From assembly GCA_934163035.1 (NCBI GenBank), contig CAKPJX010000003.1, positions 46,170-110,169 of the forward strand: a stretch of DNA of 64,000 nt. The letters are read 5' to 3'. Every line of letters begins with the position of its first letter. Within the stretch, counting starts at the first letter, position 1. Of this stretch, positions 17,465 to 26,620 are shown piece by piece. The notes below the pieces were generated by a model. The model did no database searches, was not told the origin of the DNA, and saw only the letters and a program-made list of their open reading frames with translations. Origin of the DNA: an uncultured Bacilli bacterium (GTDB lineage: Bacteria; Bacillota_I; Bacilli_A; RF39; UBA660). The position numbers and the translations under genes were made by a program.

Positions 17465-18817
17465 ATGGAAGACACAATAGTAGCCATTTCAACTGCGGTA
17501 GCAACAGGAGCCATATCGATTATAAGACTAAGTGGAAATGAAGCAATTAAAATAGTAAATAAATGCTTTAAAGGTAAAGATTTAACGAAGGTTTCATCTC
17601 ATACTATAAATTATGGTTATATCATAGATGACAATGAAGTAATAGATGAAGTGTTAGTTTCAATAATGAAAAAGCCCAAAACATTTACAACAGAAGATGT
17701 AGTAGAAATAAATTGCCATGGAGGAATAACTACAACAAATAGAATACTAGAAACAATGCTAAATAATGGAGCCAGATTAGCTGAACCCGGTGAATTCACT
17801 AAGAGAGCTTTCTTAAATGGAAGAATAGACTTAATAGAAAGTGAATCAATAATGGATATAGTTAACAGTAAAAGTGAAGAAGCTAGAAAAATGGCTTTAT
17901 CAGGAGTAGAAGGAAAAATATCAACACTAGTAACAAACTTTAGAGAGTCCCTAAAACAATTACTATCATCGATAGAAGTTAATATTGATTATCCAGAATA
18001 CTATGATATTGAAGTAGTAACCAGAAACGATATAGCAAAAAATATAAGCACAATGAAAGAAAAACTATCTATTTTAATTAATGAATCAAAAGATGCAAAT
18101 ATAATAAAAAATGGAATAAAGACCATTATCATAGGAAAACCAAATGTTGGTAAAAGCAGTATTCTAAATAAACTATTACAACAAGAAAAAGCCATAGTAA
18201 CAGATATTCCAGGAACAACAAGAGATATAGTAGAAGGTGAAATATATCTAGATGGAATTCTGCTAAACATCATAGATACTGCTGGTATTAGAAAAACAGA
18301 AGATGTAGTAGAAAAAATAGGTGTTGAAAAAAGTCTTTCCCTAATAGATGAAGCTGATCTTGTAATAGTAGTTTTAAATAATAATTCTGAATTATCAGAT
18401 GAAGATAAAATTATATTAGAAAAAACAAAAAATACTCAAAGAATAATTGTTGTAAATAAAACAGATTTAGAAAACAAATTACAAATTTCAGATAAATTAG
18501 ACAACATTGTTAGAACTACAACAGCAACAAGAGAAGGAATCGAACCATTAAGAAAAAAAATAAAGGAGTTATTTAATACAGATAAATTAAAAACAAAGGA
18601 TTATACTTATTTAAGTTCAAGTAGACAAATATCCTTAGCCAAACGTGCATATCAAAGTTTAATCTCAGCCGAAGAAGCACTTAAAAATGATATGCCAATA
18701 GATATGATTGAAATAGACTTAAAAGAATGTTTTGAACTGCTAGGTGAAATAATAGGTATAACATATAGTGATGAAATAATAGATAATTTATTTAAAAATT
18801 TCTGTGTTGGAAAATAA
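17465..18817 (+). CDS. mnmE: tRNA modification GTPase MnmE
   Basis: 450 residues. The N-terminal tetrahydrofolate-binding domain is followed by a helical region that carries an inserted G domain: G1 GKPNVGKSS (about 224-232), G3 DTAG, G4 NKTD. The C-terminal CVGK is the catalytic Cys motif. With MnmG it installs cmnm5U34 in tRNAs. A poor upstream ribosome-binding site (GAAAGGAAG is about 40 bases away) leaves some doubt about the start, but MEDTIVAISTA is the usual N-terminus. Confidence 0.97.
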   Translation: MEDTIVAISTAVATGAISIIRLSGNEAIKIVNKCFKGKDLTKVSSHTINYGYIIDDNEVIDEVLVSIMKKPKTFTTEDVVEINCHGGITTTNRILETMLNNGARLAEPGEFTKRAFLNGRIDLIESESIMDIVNSKSEEARKMALSGVEGKISTLVTNFRESLKQLLSSIEVNIDYPEYYDIEVVTRNDIAKNISTMKEKLSILINESKDANIIKNGIKTIIIGKPNVGKSSILNKLLQQEKAIVTDIPGTTRDIVEGEIYLDGILLNIIDTAGIRKTEDVVEKIGVEKSLSLIDEADLVIVVLNNNSELSDEDKIILEKTKNTQRIIVVNKTDLENKLQISDKLDNIVRTTTATREGIEPLRKKIKELFNTDKLKTKDYTYLSSSRQISLAKRAYQSLISAEEALKNDMPIDMIEIDLKECFELLGEIIGITYSDEIIDNLFKNFCVGK

Positions 18818-18846
18818 TAGTCTAAAGCAAAAAAGAAGGTGAAAAA

Positions 18847-20709
18847 ATGGAATATGAAATTATAGTAGTAGGTGGAGGCCATGCAGGGTGTGAAGCTGCT
18901 TTAGCAAGTGCCAGAAAAAATCATAAGACTCTATTAATAACAGGTAATATAAATAATATAGCCGACATGCCATGTAATCCATCAATAGGTGGTCCAGCTA
19001 AAGGTATTGTTGTAAGAGAAATAGATGCTCTAGGTGGTGAAATGGCAAAAATAGCAGATAAAGCTACACTTCAAATTAAAATGTTAAATACAAAAAAGGG
19101 ACCAGCCGTACAAGCATTAAGAGCACAAATTGACAAAATAGTATATCCAAAAGAAATGTTACAAGTACTTCAAGATGAAAAAAATCTAGATATAAAAGAA
19201 GCTATGGTAGAAAACTTAATTACAGAAGATAATAAAATAAAAGGTGTGGTTTTAGAAGATAGTACAAAAATACTTTCGAAAGCCGTAATATTAACAACAG
19301 GAACATATTTAAGAGCAGTTATATTAAGAGGTTCTGAAAAAAATTCTGGTGGGCCTCATGGAGAAAAAGAATCCAAAGATTTAAGTAATAAATTAAAAGA
19401 ATTAGGTTTTAAAATATTGAGACTAAAAACAGGAACTCCTCCAAGAGTTGCTAAAGACTCGATAGATTATACAAAAACTAAATTAGAAACAGGGGATGAA
19501 GAAATAAGAACATTCTCCTACGATAATAAATCATACTACGATGTATCAAATCAAATTCCATGTCACTTAATCTATACAACTCCAACAACTCATGAAATAA
19601 TAAAAAATCATCTAAAAGAATCAAGTATGTATGGAGGTTACGTAGAAGGAGTAGGTCCAAGATATTGCCCATCAATAGAAGATAAAATAGTAAGATTCAG
19701 TGATAAAGAACGCCATCAACTTTTTTTAGAACCAGAAAGCATATATTATGATGATATTTATATTCAAGGCTTTTCAACTAGTATGCCAAGAAATATTCAA
19801 GAACTAATGGTTCATTCTTTACCAGGTTTAGAAAATGCTAAAATATTGAAATATGCTTATGCAATAGAGTATGATGCTATAGATCCAACACAATTAAAGC
19901 AATCATTAGAAACTAAATTAATATCTGGACTATATACAGCAGGACAAATTAATGGAACAAGTGGATATGAAGAGGCTGCAGGTCAAGGTTTAATAGCTGG
20001 AATAAACGCTGCATTAAAGCTAGAAAATAAAGAACCATTAGTTTTAAAAAGAAATGAATCATATATAGGTGTATTAATAGATGACTTAGTAACAAAAGGA
20101 ATAAAGGACCCATATCGTTTATTAACTTCCAGAGCAGAGTATAGACTATTATTAAGAAACGATAATGCCGATATAAGATTAACTAAATATGGATACGAAA
20201 TAGGACTAGTAAATGAAAAAAAATATAAAAATTTTGAATTAAAATTAGCCAACATAAAAGAATTGGAAGAATTATTAAAGAATACTAGAATAACACCACA
20301 ACCAGAAATAAATAAATATATAGAATCAATAAATTCAACTCCATTAAAAGATGGAATCTCATTATATGAATTACTAAAACGCCCAGAAATAAATATTGAG
20401 CAATTAAAAAGATTTGTAGAATTAAATTATACCAAAGAAGAACAAGAGCAAGTGGAAATAAATGCTAAATATGAAGGATATATCAAAAAAGCAGTAAAAG
20501 AAGCTGAAAAAATGCTTTCTTTAGAAAAAAAACAAATTCCAGACACAATAGATTATGCTAAAGTGCCTAATCTAGCAAGTGAAGCACGTCAAAAATTAAC
20601 TGAAATTAAGCCTACAACAATAGGCCAAGCTTCAAGAATCAGTGGTGTAAACCCATCTGATATATCAATATTAATGGTATATTTAAAAAGGAATGGTCAG
20701 AATGGATAG
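18847..20709 (+). CDS. mnmG: tRNA modification FAD enzyme MnmG
   Basis: 620 residues. The FAD-binding [10 protein letters not shown] is at 8-17; conserved GIDA blocks include [13 protein letters not shown] and [17 protein letters not shown]. The helical C-terminus that contacts MnmE and tRNA is complete. Forms the MnmEG complex for wobble-uridine modification. A GAAGGTGAAAAA ribosome-binding site precedes the ATG. Overlaps rsmG by 8 bases, the standard mnmE-mnmG-rsmG order. Confidence 0.97.
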   Translation: MEYEIIVVGGGHAGCEAALASARKNHKTLLITGNINNIADMPCNPSIGGPAKGIVVREIDALGGEMAKIADKATLQIKMLNTKKGPAVQALRAQIDKIVYPKEMLQVLQDEKNLDIKEAMVENLITEDNKIKGVVLEDSTKILSKAVILTTGTYLRAVILRGSEKNSGGPHGEKESKDLSNKLKELGFKILRLKTGTPPRVAKDSIDYTKTKLETGDEEIRTFSYDNKSYYDVSNQIPCHLIYTTPTTHEIIKNHLKESSMYGGYVEGVGPRYCPSIEDKIVRFSDKERHQLFLEPESIYYDDIYIQGFSTSMPRNIQELMVHSLPGLENAKILKYAYAIEYDAIDPTQLKQSLETKLISGLYTAGQINGTSGYEEAAGQGLIAGINAALKLENKEPLVLKRNESYIGVLIDDLVTKGIKDPYRLLTSRAEYRLLLRNDNADIRLTKYGYEIGLVNEKKYKNFELKLANIKELEELLKNTRITPQPEINKYIESINSTPLKDGISLYELLKRPEINIEQLKRFVELNYTKEEQEQVEINAKYEGYIKKAVKEAEKMLSLEKKQIPDTIDYAKVPNLASEARQKLTEIKPTTIGQASRISGVNPSDISILMVYLKRNGQNG

Positions 20710-21340
20710 AGAACAGTTTATAAATGAATTAGCCAAAATAAATGTATTTTTAAATGAAAATCAACTTTCTCAATTAGAAGAATACTATGAACTTTTATTA
20801 GAGTGGAATAAAAAAATTAATCTAACACGAATAACAGAAAAAAAAGAAGTGTATTTAAAACACTTTTATGACAGTTTATCTGTAGTTAAAGCAGTGGATT
20901 TAGAAAAACAAGAAAAGTTATGTGATGTGGGTAGTGGAGCTGGTTTCCCTGGTATAGTTTTAAAAATTGCTTATCCACACTTAAAAATAAAGCTAATAGA
21001 TTCAAAAAACAAGCGAGTAATTTACTTAAATGAAATAATAAAAGAATTAGGATTAAAAGATATTGAAGCAATTCATGTAAGATCAGAAGAGTATAATGAA
21101 AAGTTTGATGTAGTAACAGTAAGAGCAGTTGCTTCACTAGATAAGCTAATTATATGGTGTAGCCATTTACTAAAAAAAGAAGGTAAATTAATAGCTATGA
21201 AAGCAAATATTGATAATGAACTGGAAGCATCAAAAAAAATATTAAAAAAATATAATTGTAATATATCTAATATTATAAATTTCCATCTGCCACTAGAAAA
21301 TAGTCTAAGAAATCTTGTTATTATAGAGAATGTAAAATAG
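20702..21340 (+). CDS. rsmG: 16S rRNA (guanine527-N7) methyltransferase RsmG
   Basis: 212 residues. SAM-binding motif [12 protein letters not shown], preceded by the GidB segment [10 protein letters not shown] and HFYDSL. Methylates G527 in 16S rRNA; loss gives low-level streptomycin resistance in other bacteria. An ATG nine bases upstream (20693) directly abuts the AAGGA site, so the ATG at 20702, about nine bases from it, is preferred. Confidence 0.96.
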   Translation: MDREQFINELAKINVFLNENQLSQLEEYYELLLEWNKKINLTRITEKKEVYLKHFYDSLSVVKAVDLEKQEKLCDVGSGAGFPGIVLKIAYPHLKIKLIDSKNKRVIYLNEIIKELGLKDIEAIHVRSEEYNEKFDVVTVRAVASLDKLIIWCSHLLKKEGKLIAMKANIDNELEASKKILKKYNCNISNIINFHLPLENSLRNLVIIENVK

Positions 21341-21435
21341 ACACTTCAGTGCTAAAACAATGCTAAAACAATTCGTATTATAAATTTACATTTATATATA
21401 TATATGATACACTTGAGCTAATGAGGAGGAAAATT

Positions 21436-22140
21436 ATGGAAGAAGGAAAGAAAAAGAATAATACAGCTTTAATAATTTTAGTTGTACTGTTAATGGTAGT
21501 TTGTTTAGGTATGGGAGGCTACATTTTTATTAGCAAAGATAATAAATCAACTAATTTTGAAAAAACTAATAATGATGCAAACCGTGTTCAAAGTAATAAT
21601 ACCCAAAATAACACAACTAAAAATACAAATGCTGAAAACTCAGTAAAAAACAATATAATAATATTTGATGGTTCAAAATCTTTAAATAGCTCTGAAAAAA
21701 GTTATACATTATCTTGTCAAGGAAATGCAGGTATTTGGATTAATGCCACACAAAAAGAGCTAACATTTAGTTTTACGCCTTCAAAAGTAGTTCAATTTTA
21801 TCAGCTAAATTGGACTAGTAGCAACAATGATATGAGTAGTTCTACAATTACTTTTGATAAGAAAATTATTGATATTTTCTTTGGTAGTATGGGTCAAAGT
21901 TCTACTGGAGATACACTATTTATTCTGTTAGAAGATGGAACAGTAGAATATATTCCTATAGTTCATATGTTTAATCACGCTCAAGCTGCCCCAATATCAT
22001 ATGGAAAGATAAATGGTGTTACCGATGTAACTAAATTTGTTCTATCAAGCACTACAGGTGGAGTAACAACCTTGGCTGTTAAAAGTGATGGAAGTTTCTA
22101 TGATATGTGGTATGCACTAAAAAACACAGGAAATTATTAA
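21436..22140 (+). CDS. Membrane-anchored protein of unknown function
   Basis: 234 residues, not recognised. A lysine-rich start (MEEGKKKN) is followed by one membrane segment (ALIILVVLLMVVCLGMGGYIF, about 11-31), an Asn/Thr-rich linker (about 38-72) and a beta-rich extracellular domain with a closing pattern resembling single RCC1/beta-propeller strands (LLEDGTVEYIPI and AVKSDGSFYDM). An ATG 15 bases upstream contains the GAGGAGGA ribosome-binding site in its own first codons, so the later ATG is chosen. It sits between rsmG and noc, where Bacillus has no gene, directly upstream of an insertion element. Confidence 0.7.
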   Translation: MEEGKKKNNTALIILVVLLMVVCLGMGGYIFISKDNKSTNFEKTNNDANRVQSNNTQNNTTKNTNAENSVKNNIIIFDGSKSLNSSEKSYTLSCQGNAGIWINATQKELTFSFTPSKVVQFYQLNWTSSNNDMSSSTITFDKKIIDIFFGSMGQSSTGDTLFILLEDGTVEYIPIVHMFNHAQAAPISYGKINGVTDVTKFVLSSTTGGVTTLAVKSDGSFYDMWYALKNTGNY

Positions 22141-22149
22141 ATTTAAAAA

Positions 22150-22185
22150 TAAAGGGTCATAATTCATTTATGCTCTTTTTTTTGC
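22150..22185 (+). terminator. Terminator after the 21436 gene
   Basis: AAAGGG(T)CATAA pairs with TTATGCTCTTT (one bulge, one G-U pair), followed by a run of eight T. Confidence 0.6.
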
Positions 22186-22258
22186 AGATAATATGCTATC
22201 AATATGTAAATACCATTATATCAATTGTAACTCTACAAAGTTAAATAGACTAGTTAAC

Positions 22259-23356
22259 CAGGGTAAACGCATGAAAATATAAATCATGTGTTTTTTTCTA
22301 ATAGTTTTACTATATCGTTTGTATTTAAAAGTTTAAATATGGTTTCTATTTTTTTTTCAAAATCTATAGATAATAAAAATCTTATCTTATTTAAGCTTAA
22401 GTCATAATATGTTTGTACAAATTTTAATACTGCTAAATTAATTCGCTTTAATATCCCTAAATTTCTTGCTCTATTTTTCTCTAATGTTCTGTTGGAATCT
22501 TCTTTAAAGACTATATCAAGTGGTGCATGTAAATTATTTTCTACTCCCTAATGCTTTCTTACCACATCTGCAAATGAATGAATATCATCTTTGAAACTAA
22601 TTATAAAATATCTATTTTCTTCTTTTATTGCCGAAACTGTTTCTTTTTGAGTGTTTAAGACATCCGCAGTAAGAATGCAATTTGTCAAATCTAATTTTTT
22701 TATTAATTCTGGTCACATTGGAATTTCATTACTTTTATCTTCTATATAATCTTGTACTAAAGACACACCATAATTATGAGAATAAATACTCATTGTGTTG
22801 AGTGCTTTTATTTCTTCAGTATTTTCTTTATTTCTACTTCTTCCTTTTGTTATTTTTCCATCCAATGACAAAATATCTTTTGTGTCTTCTTTAATTGTCA
22901 AATTATCAATTTTTTCTATTAAAAATTTTATACAACTACTATATAAAGTTTCTATATTTAATAATGAAATTACCCTTTGTATTGTATCATGAGATGGAAT
23001 GCCATTTGGTAGTTCAAGAAATTTTTTTAGCCATTCTTTTTTTGACTCTGCAAACATTGCAATTTCATCCCATCCGTCACTTCTTGCAAATATTGCTAAA
23101 AATGAAATCATTATTATGCCACTCATTAAATGTTTTACTTTACCTTGAATTCTTGTATCATTTTGATTTTTAAATATAATCATAAACTTTTGTAGTTCAT
23201 TTGTTTGAATTTAATTTAAATCTATTTCTACATTTTTAAACATTGCTTTTATTTCCTCCAGTTTTTTACACTTTTTAGCCATACCTCACCATCTTTATTC
23301 TTTTCTTTTATTATACATAAAAAACGCATGTTTCAAAATTTCATGCGTTTATCCTG
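22259..23356 (-). mobile_element. ISAs1-family insertion sequence, 1098 bp
   Basis: Ends are inverted repeats: left CAGGGTAAACGCATGAAAAT, right (inverted) CAGGATAAACGCATGAAATT, 18 of 20 identical. They begin with the CAGG typical of ISAs1 ends and are flanked by a perfect 9-bp duplication. Contains one transposase frame on the minus strand, broken by stops. Slightly shorter than usual full-length members (about 1.2-1.4 kb), consistent with an internal deletion. The noc promoter begins about 10 bp beyond the right duplication. Confidence 0.87.
22284..23282 (-). pseudogene. Decayed ISAs1-type transposase
   Basis: One open frame of 333 codons without frameshift, but interrupted by three in-frame stops, one of each type: TAA at codon 24 (23211-23213), TGA at codon 190 (22713-22715) and TAG at codon 245 (22548-22550). 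Family motifs remain: LSLDGKITKGRSR, PELIKKLDL...ILTADVLNTQKE, and RKH*GVENNLH...LDIVF.ED, where the TAG replaces the conserved Trp of the HWxIEN motif. About 90 residues seem to be missing between the TADVLNTQKE region and the HWxIEN block. It cannot make active transposase unless all stops are read through. Confidence 0.85.
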
Positions 23357-23374
23357 CTAGTTAACAAATATTTC

Positions 23375-23403
23375 TTGAATCTAAACAGAAAATAAATTAT
23401 AAT
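23375..23403 (+). promoter_or_regulatory. noc promoter
   Basis: TTGAAT (23375-23380), 17-bp spacer, TATAAT (23398-23403). Starts only 10 bp after the IS target duplication, so the insertion just missed it. Confidence 0.7.
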
Positions 23404-23436
23404 ATAATAAAATAGGGATAAAAGCGAGGGGACACT

Positions 23437-24732
23437 ATGAATAATGATATTAGAGATGAAGTAGTATATTTACATTTAGATGATATAATCCCAAATAGAT
23501 TCCAACCACGTGAAGTTTTTGATGAAAGAGCATTAAAAGAATTGGCAGTTTCTATAAAAGAACATGGTGTAATACAACCAATAATAGTTAGAAGGGTAAA
23601 TGGTAAATATGAGATTATTGCAGGTGAAAGACGTTACAAAGCCTCAGCTCTAGCAGGATTAACGAAAATTCCGGCAATAATTAGAGATCTTGATGATAAA
23701 GAAAGTTCAAAAGTTGCTTTACTAGAGAATTTACAGAGAAAGAATCTAAATGCAATAGAGGAAGCTAGGACTTGTCAAAAAATATTAGAGTTAGATCAAC
23801 TAACTCAAGAAGAACTAGCTAAAACATTAGGCAAAAGTCAATCAGCTATAGCAAACAAACTGCGACTACTATCTTTACCAGATGATATCCAAGATGCTCT
23901 ATTAAAAGAGCAAATATCGGAACGACATGCCAGAGCTTTACTAAACGTTGATAATCCTAAGACACAAAAAGATTTACTAAAGAAAATAATAAGCAATAAA
24001 ATGTCTGTAAGAATGTTAGAAGAAGAAATAAATTCGCTTAACCCTCAAAAAACAATAAATAAGGAGAATAATAGTATGGATAATAATCAAGTTCAAATTA
24101 CTCCAAGCTATATAAATTCCAATCCTCTAAAGCCAGCAAGTTTTGAAGTAGAACAACAAGAAGAAATAGGAAAAGTAACAATAGCTCCACCAAATGGTAT
24201 GGAAACTTCACAATACAAACCAAAATTTATAAACTATGGTGAAGTTTCAGAAGACGATGACAATACAGAGCCACCAGCACCAATGAATGCTAATACCAAT
24301 GTTGATATAAATGCGATAAAAAATAATGCTCAAGATATAGGCATGACACCAAGTGTTAACAAAAATGCTTCATCATTAGATAGTTTATTAAATATAAATA
24401 GTGCACCATCAATACCAACATATAAGGTTCCAAATAATAATTCTAATAATAATTTTATAACTCCAGCAGAAGCAATTGTAAAATCAGATATTAATAATAT
24501 TCCAGCAGCTGCTGAAAGAGACTATTTTGCTCCACCAGATTTTAAGTCCATGAATATTCCATTACAGTCAACAGAACCAACACCACCACCAGCAAGTTAT
24601 AATTTGCAAACAGCAGTATCAAAAATAAAAGATGTTGTAGAAGAAATAAAACAAAATGGAATAGATATGCAGCTAAATGAACTAGATTTCGATAAATCTT
24701 ACCAAATAATAATAAAAATAAATAAAGATTAA
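23437..24732 (+). CDS. noc: ParB-family nucleoid occlusion protein Noc
   Basis: 431 residues. N-terminal ParB/CTPase domain (NRFQPREVF, then the CTP-loop GERRYKAS near residue 69) and helix-turn-helix (LAKTLGKSQSAIANKLRLL). The ISERHARALL block is Noc-like, whereas the second ParB has the spo0J-like LTMGHARVIS. Position after rsmG and before soj is the noc locus, and Noc-type sites are present at 3191 and 4929-5914. Oddities: it lacks the N-terminal amphipathic helix that anchors Bacillus Noc to membrane, and it has a Pro/Asn/Gln-rich extension from about 200 to 400 ending in a conserved-looking helix. Typical Noc is about 283 residues. Confidence 0.85.
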   Translation: MNNDIRDEVVYLHLDDIIPNRFQPREVFDERALKELAVSIKEHGVIQPIIVRRVNGKYEIIAGERRYKASALAGLTKIPAIIRDLDDKESSKVALLENLQRKNLNAIEEARTCQKILELDQLTQEELAKTLGKSQSAIANKLRLLSLPDDIQDALLKEQISERHARALLNVDNPKTQKDLLKKIISNKMSVRMLEEEINSLNPQKTINKENNSMDNNQVQITPSYINSNPLKPASFEVEQQEEIGKVTIAPPNGMETSQYKPKFINYGEVSEDDDNTEPPAPMNANTNVDINAIKNNAQDIGMTPSVNKNASSLDSLLNINSAPSIPTYKVPNNNSNNNFITPAEAIVKSDINNIPAAAERDYFAPPDFKSMNIPLQSTEPTPPPASYNLQTAVSKIKDVVEEIKQNGIDMQLNELDFDKSYQIIIKINKD

Positions 24733-24760
24733 ATAAAATGATTACTTAATCAACTATAAA

Positions 24761-24796
24761 AAGAAGAGCTTAACTTCACAATTAGGCTTTTTTTTG
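24761..24796 (+). terminator. Terminator after noc
   Basis: AGCTTAA/TTAGGCT stem (one G-U pair) with an 8-nt loop and eight following T. Confidence 0.65.
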
Positions 24797-24972
24797 CCAA
24801 CATAATATCCATGAAATATGTAAAAAAATCAAATATAAAATAAATTTTAAATACTTTTATTGACATTTTTCTTACATTTATTTCAACTAAAATTACTAAA
24901 TTCTTGAAATTTTTAAAATAGTATGATACCATATAATCATATTATAGAAATGATAGAAAGTGAGTGTGGAGA

Positions 24973-25281
24973 ATGAGCATAATTAAACTTAGTACTGAAG
25001 ACATAAAAAGAGCAGCAAATGAAATTAATACAGAAACTGCTAATATCGATAATGCTTTAAGTGAATTTTCAAAAGCGTGTGGACAGATAGAAGGTGGTTA
25101 TACAGGAGATTCTGGACAAGAAACCCTTCAAGCTGCTATAGCAAGCAAAGTAAAATTGACACAAATTAACGAAGAATTAAAGGAACTTGTAAAATTGATA
25201 AATAAGCATGCTGATAAAATTCAAAGTATTCAAACAGAACTTAGAAATACAAGTAAATCAATTGAAGAAAGTTTTAATTAA
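24973..25281 (+). CDS. WXG100-like small secreted-type protein
   Basis: 102 residues, all helical in pattern with a central turn: helix (about 6-40), then GGYTGDSGQETL, then helix (about 52-98). Size, hairpin layout and the aromatic-x-Gly turn (YTG in place of WxG) fit the WXG100/ESAT-6 superfamily exported by type VII systems. An in-frame GTG nine bases upstream is less likely than the ATG at 24973, which has GTGGAG four bases before it. First of a three-gene cassette; no EssC-type ATPase is seen in this window. Identification is by pattern only. Confidence 0.6.
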   Translation: MSIIKLSTEDIKRAANEINTETANIDNALSEFSKACGQIEGGYTGDSGQETLQAAIASKVKLTQINEELKELVKLINKHADKIQSIQTELRNTSKSIEESFN

Positions 25282-25293
25282 TTGAGGTGAATT

Positions 25294-25920
25294 ATGAAGA
25301 GATTAGAGTTAAATATCCAACTTTTTGGTGAAACAACGGTTGATGCCGAAAGATTGACTGATGCTAATGCAACTATTAATAAAGTTGCAAGTCAAGTAGA
25401 AGATTCATTTGGTAAGATTCAAAATGTTATTAAAACTTTACAAACAGATGAGTCATTTCAAAGTACAGCTGGGACTGCAATAAACAGTGCTTTTACTACT
25501 ATTGCCCCATATTTTCGTCAGTTTCAAACAAATGTAGTTGACTTAGGTAAATTTATTTCATATGTAGTTACAACATTTAGCGTTTCAGATGAGGAAATGA
25601 AGAATGAATATGAAGCTTGGTCCGAGACAATAAAAAGTGTAGTCTCAAACGTAAAAGCAGGATTTACAGGAGTAGCTACTGGATACACAACTGGCCAATA
25701 CATCAGTGATTTATCATCATCAGCTAGAAATATTGTAAAAGAAACAACAAGTATGGTTGCAAATACTGGAAAATTATATTCAAGTGCGACTGGTAAATCT
25801 GTATTAACGAGCATTAAAGACTTTGGAGATGCAACAGTAGGAACATTTAAGACATTATTTGGCTTTATTGGTAAGAACAACAGCATAGCAAGATCTTTTG
25901 TTAATGCAGTAATTAAATAA
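25294..25920 (+). CDS. Cassette protein, possible WXG/LXG-like
   Basis: 208 residues, not recognised as a named family. The N-terminal 100 residues form a predicted helical hairpin like WXG100 proteins (TINKVASQVEDSFGKIQNVI, then a turn near TDESFQSTAG, then a second helix). The C-terminal half is Gly/Ser/Ala-rich with weak hydrophobic stretches (VKAGFTGVATGYTTGQYI). Starts MKRLELNIQLFGE; a NIQLFG-like leader is common at the N-terminus of phage structural and some other low-GC Gram-positive proteins. Lies 12 nt after the first cassette gene with a GAGGTGAATT ribosome-binding site. Confidence 0.55.
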   Translation: MKRLELNIQLFGETTVDAERLTDANATINKVASQVEDSFGKIQNVIKTLQTDESFQSTAGTAINSAFTTIAPYFRQFQTNVVDLGKFISYVVTTFSVSDEEMKNEYEAWSETIKSVVSNVKAGFTGVATGYTTGQYISDLSSSARNIVKETTSMVANTGKLYSSATGKSVLTSIKDFGDATVGTFKTLFGFIGKNNSIARSFVNAVIK

Positions 25921-25943
25921 GATAAAAATAAAGGAGAATAAAA

Positions 25944-26327
25944 ATGGAAAATAACGATGTTTTAAATAGTGAAACAACAATCGAAAGTATTGACACTATG
26001 TCTGATGATAAAAAAGCAAATTATATGCTTCAAAGAATGATTAGTGATTACTTAAGTAAACTTGAACTTCCATCAATGGAAGAAATATTGAAAAAACAAA
26101 ATCAAGTTGAAGAACCTGGTATTTTAACAGATACTCATATCAAACTTTTACAATGCATGGTTAAAGACTTTTATCAAGCTTCAGGTAGTAGCGTTGAAAT
26201 AGCAGCAAGAGAAAAAGGAATTACATTAAAAGAAGGAATACTATCTTCAATTGAAAAAGAATGTATTGATAATCTATTAACTGATTACTGTAAAAGCGTT
26301 AAAAACGTAATAGGTGAAAATAATTAA
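25944..26327 (+). CDS. Cassette protein of unknown function
   Basis: 127 residues, not recognised. Acidic, soluble and helical, with no signal peptide or membrane segment; Cys residues at QCMVKDF, ECIDN and DYCKS. Twenty-three nt after the previous gene and followed by a strong terminator, so it closes the cassette. By position it could be a chaperone or accessory protein for the two WXG-like proteins, but nothing in the sequence proves this. Confidence 0.55.
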   Translation: MENNDVLNSETTIESIDTMSDDKKANYMLQRMISDYLSKLELPSMEEILKKQNQVEEPGILTDTHIKLLQCMVKDFYQASGSSVEIAAREKGITLKEGILSSIEKECIDNLLTDYCKSVKNVIGENN

Positions 26328-26353
26328 CATCACTTCATTGTGATGTTTTTTTT
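26326..26353 (+). terminator. Terminator of the WXG-like cassette
   Basis: AACATCAC-TTCATT-GTGATGTT plus a run of T: 8-bp stem, 6-nt loop. The remaining bases to soj (26354-26620) show only a promoter and no gene. Confidence 0.85.
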
Positions 26354-26582
26354 CACCTATTTTTCACTTTTTTAGTATCTTTCTTCTTTATATCTTATGT
26401 AAATATATATTTTCATGATAACGAGATACAATAATTAACATCATCTTTACTTTAATAATCATTAACTAGTGTAAGCTCTAGAAAAATTTAAATTTAAATA
26501 ATTTAATATAGCTAGTTATAATCTCAATTGTTACAAAAAATCTTCTTTTTTTTATAAAAGCATTTAAAAAACAAGTTTTATT

Positions 26583-26591
26583 TGATACAAT
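26583..26591 (+). promoter_or_regulatory. soj extended -10 promoter
   Basis: TGATACAAT: -10 TACAAT (26586-26591) with upstream TGn. No clear -35. Confidence 0.5.
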
Positions 26592-26620
26592 ATTCTAGTA
26601 AAAAGAAAATGGGTGATTAG

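Larger units (their letters stand above)
22250..23365. repeat. 9-bp target-site duplication around the IS
   Basis: CTAGTTAAC occurs at 22250-22258 and again at 23357-23365, immediately outside the element ends. The two copies are identical. Length fits the 8-10 bp made by ISAs1-family elements. Confidence 0.88.

Noticed and set aside
22713..23183. 156-residue open frame with transposase features as an intact gene
   Set aside because: It is the central part of one longer transposase frame, bounded by a TAA at codon 24 upstream and a TGA at codon 190 downstream, so it is recorded within the pseudogene.
23495..23515. parS-like sequence CCACGTGAAG inside noc
   Set aside because: It encodes the conserved QPREVF block and lacks the palindrome, so it is chance similarity.
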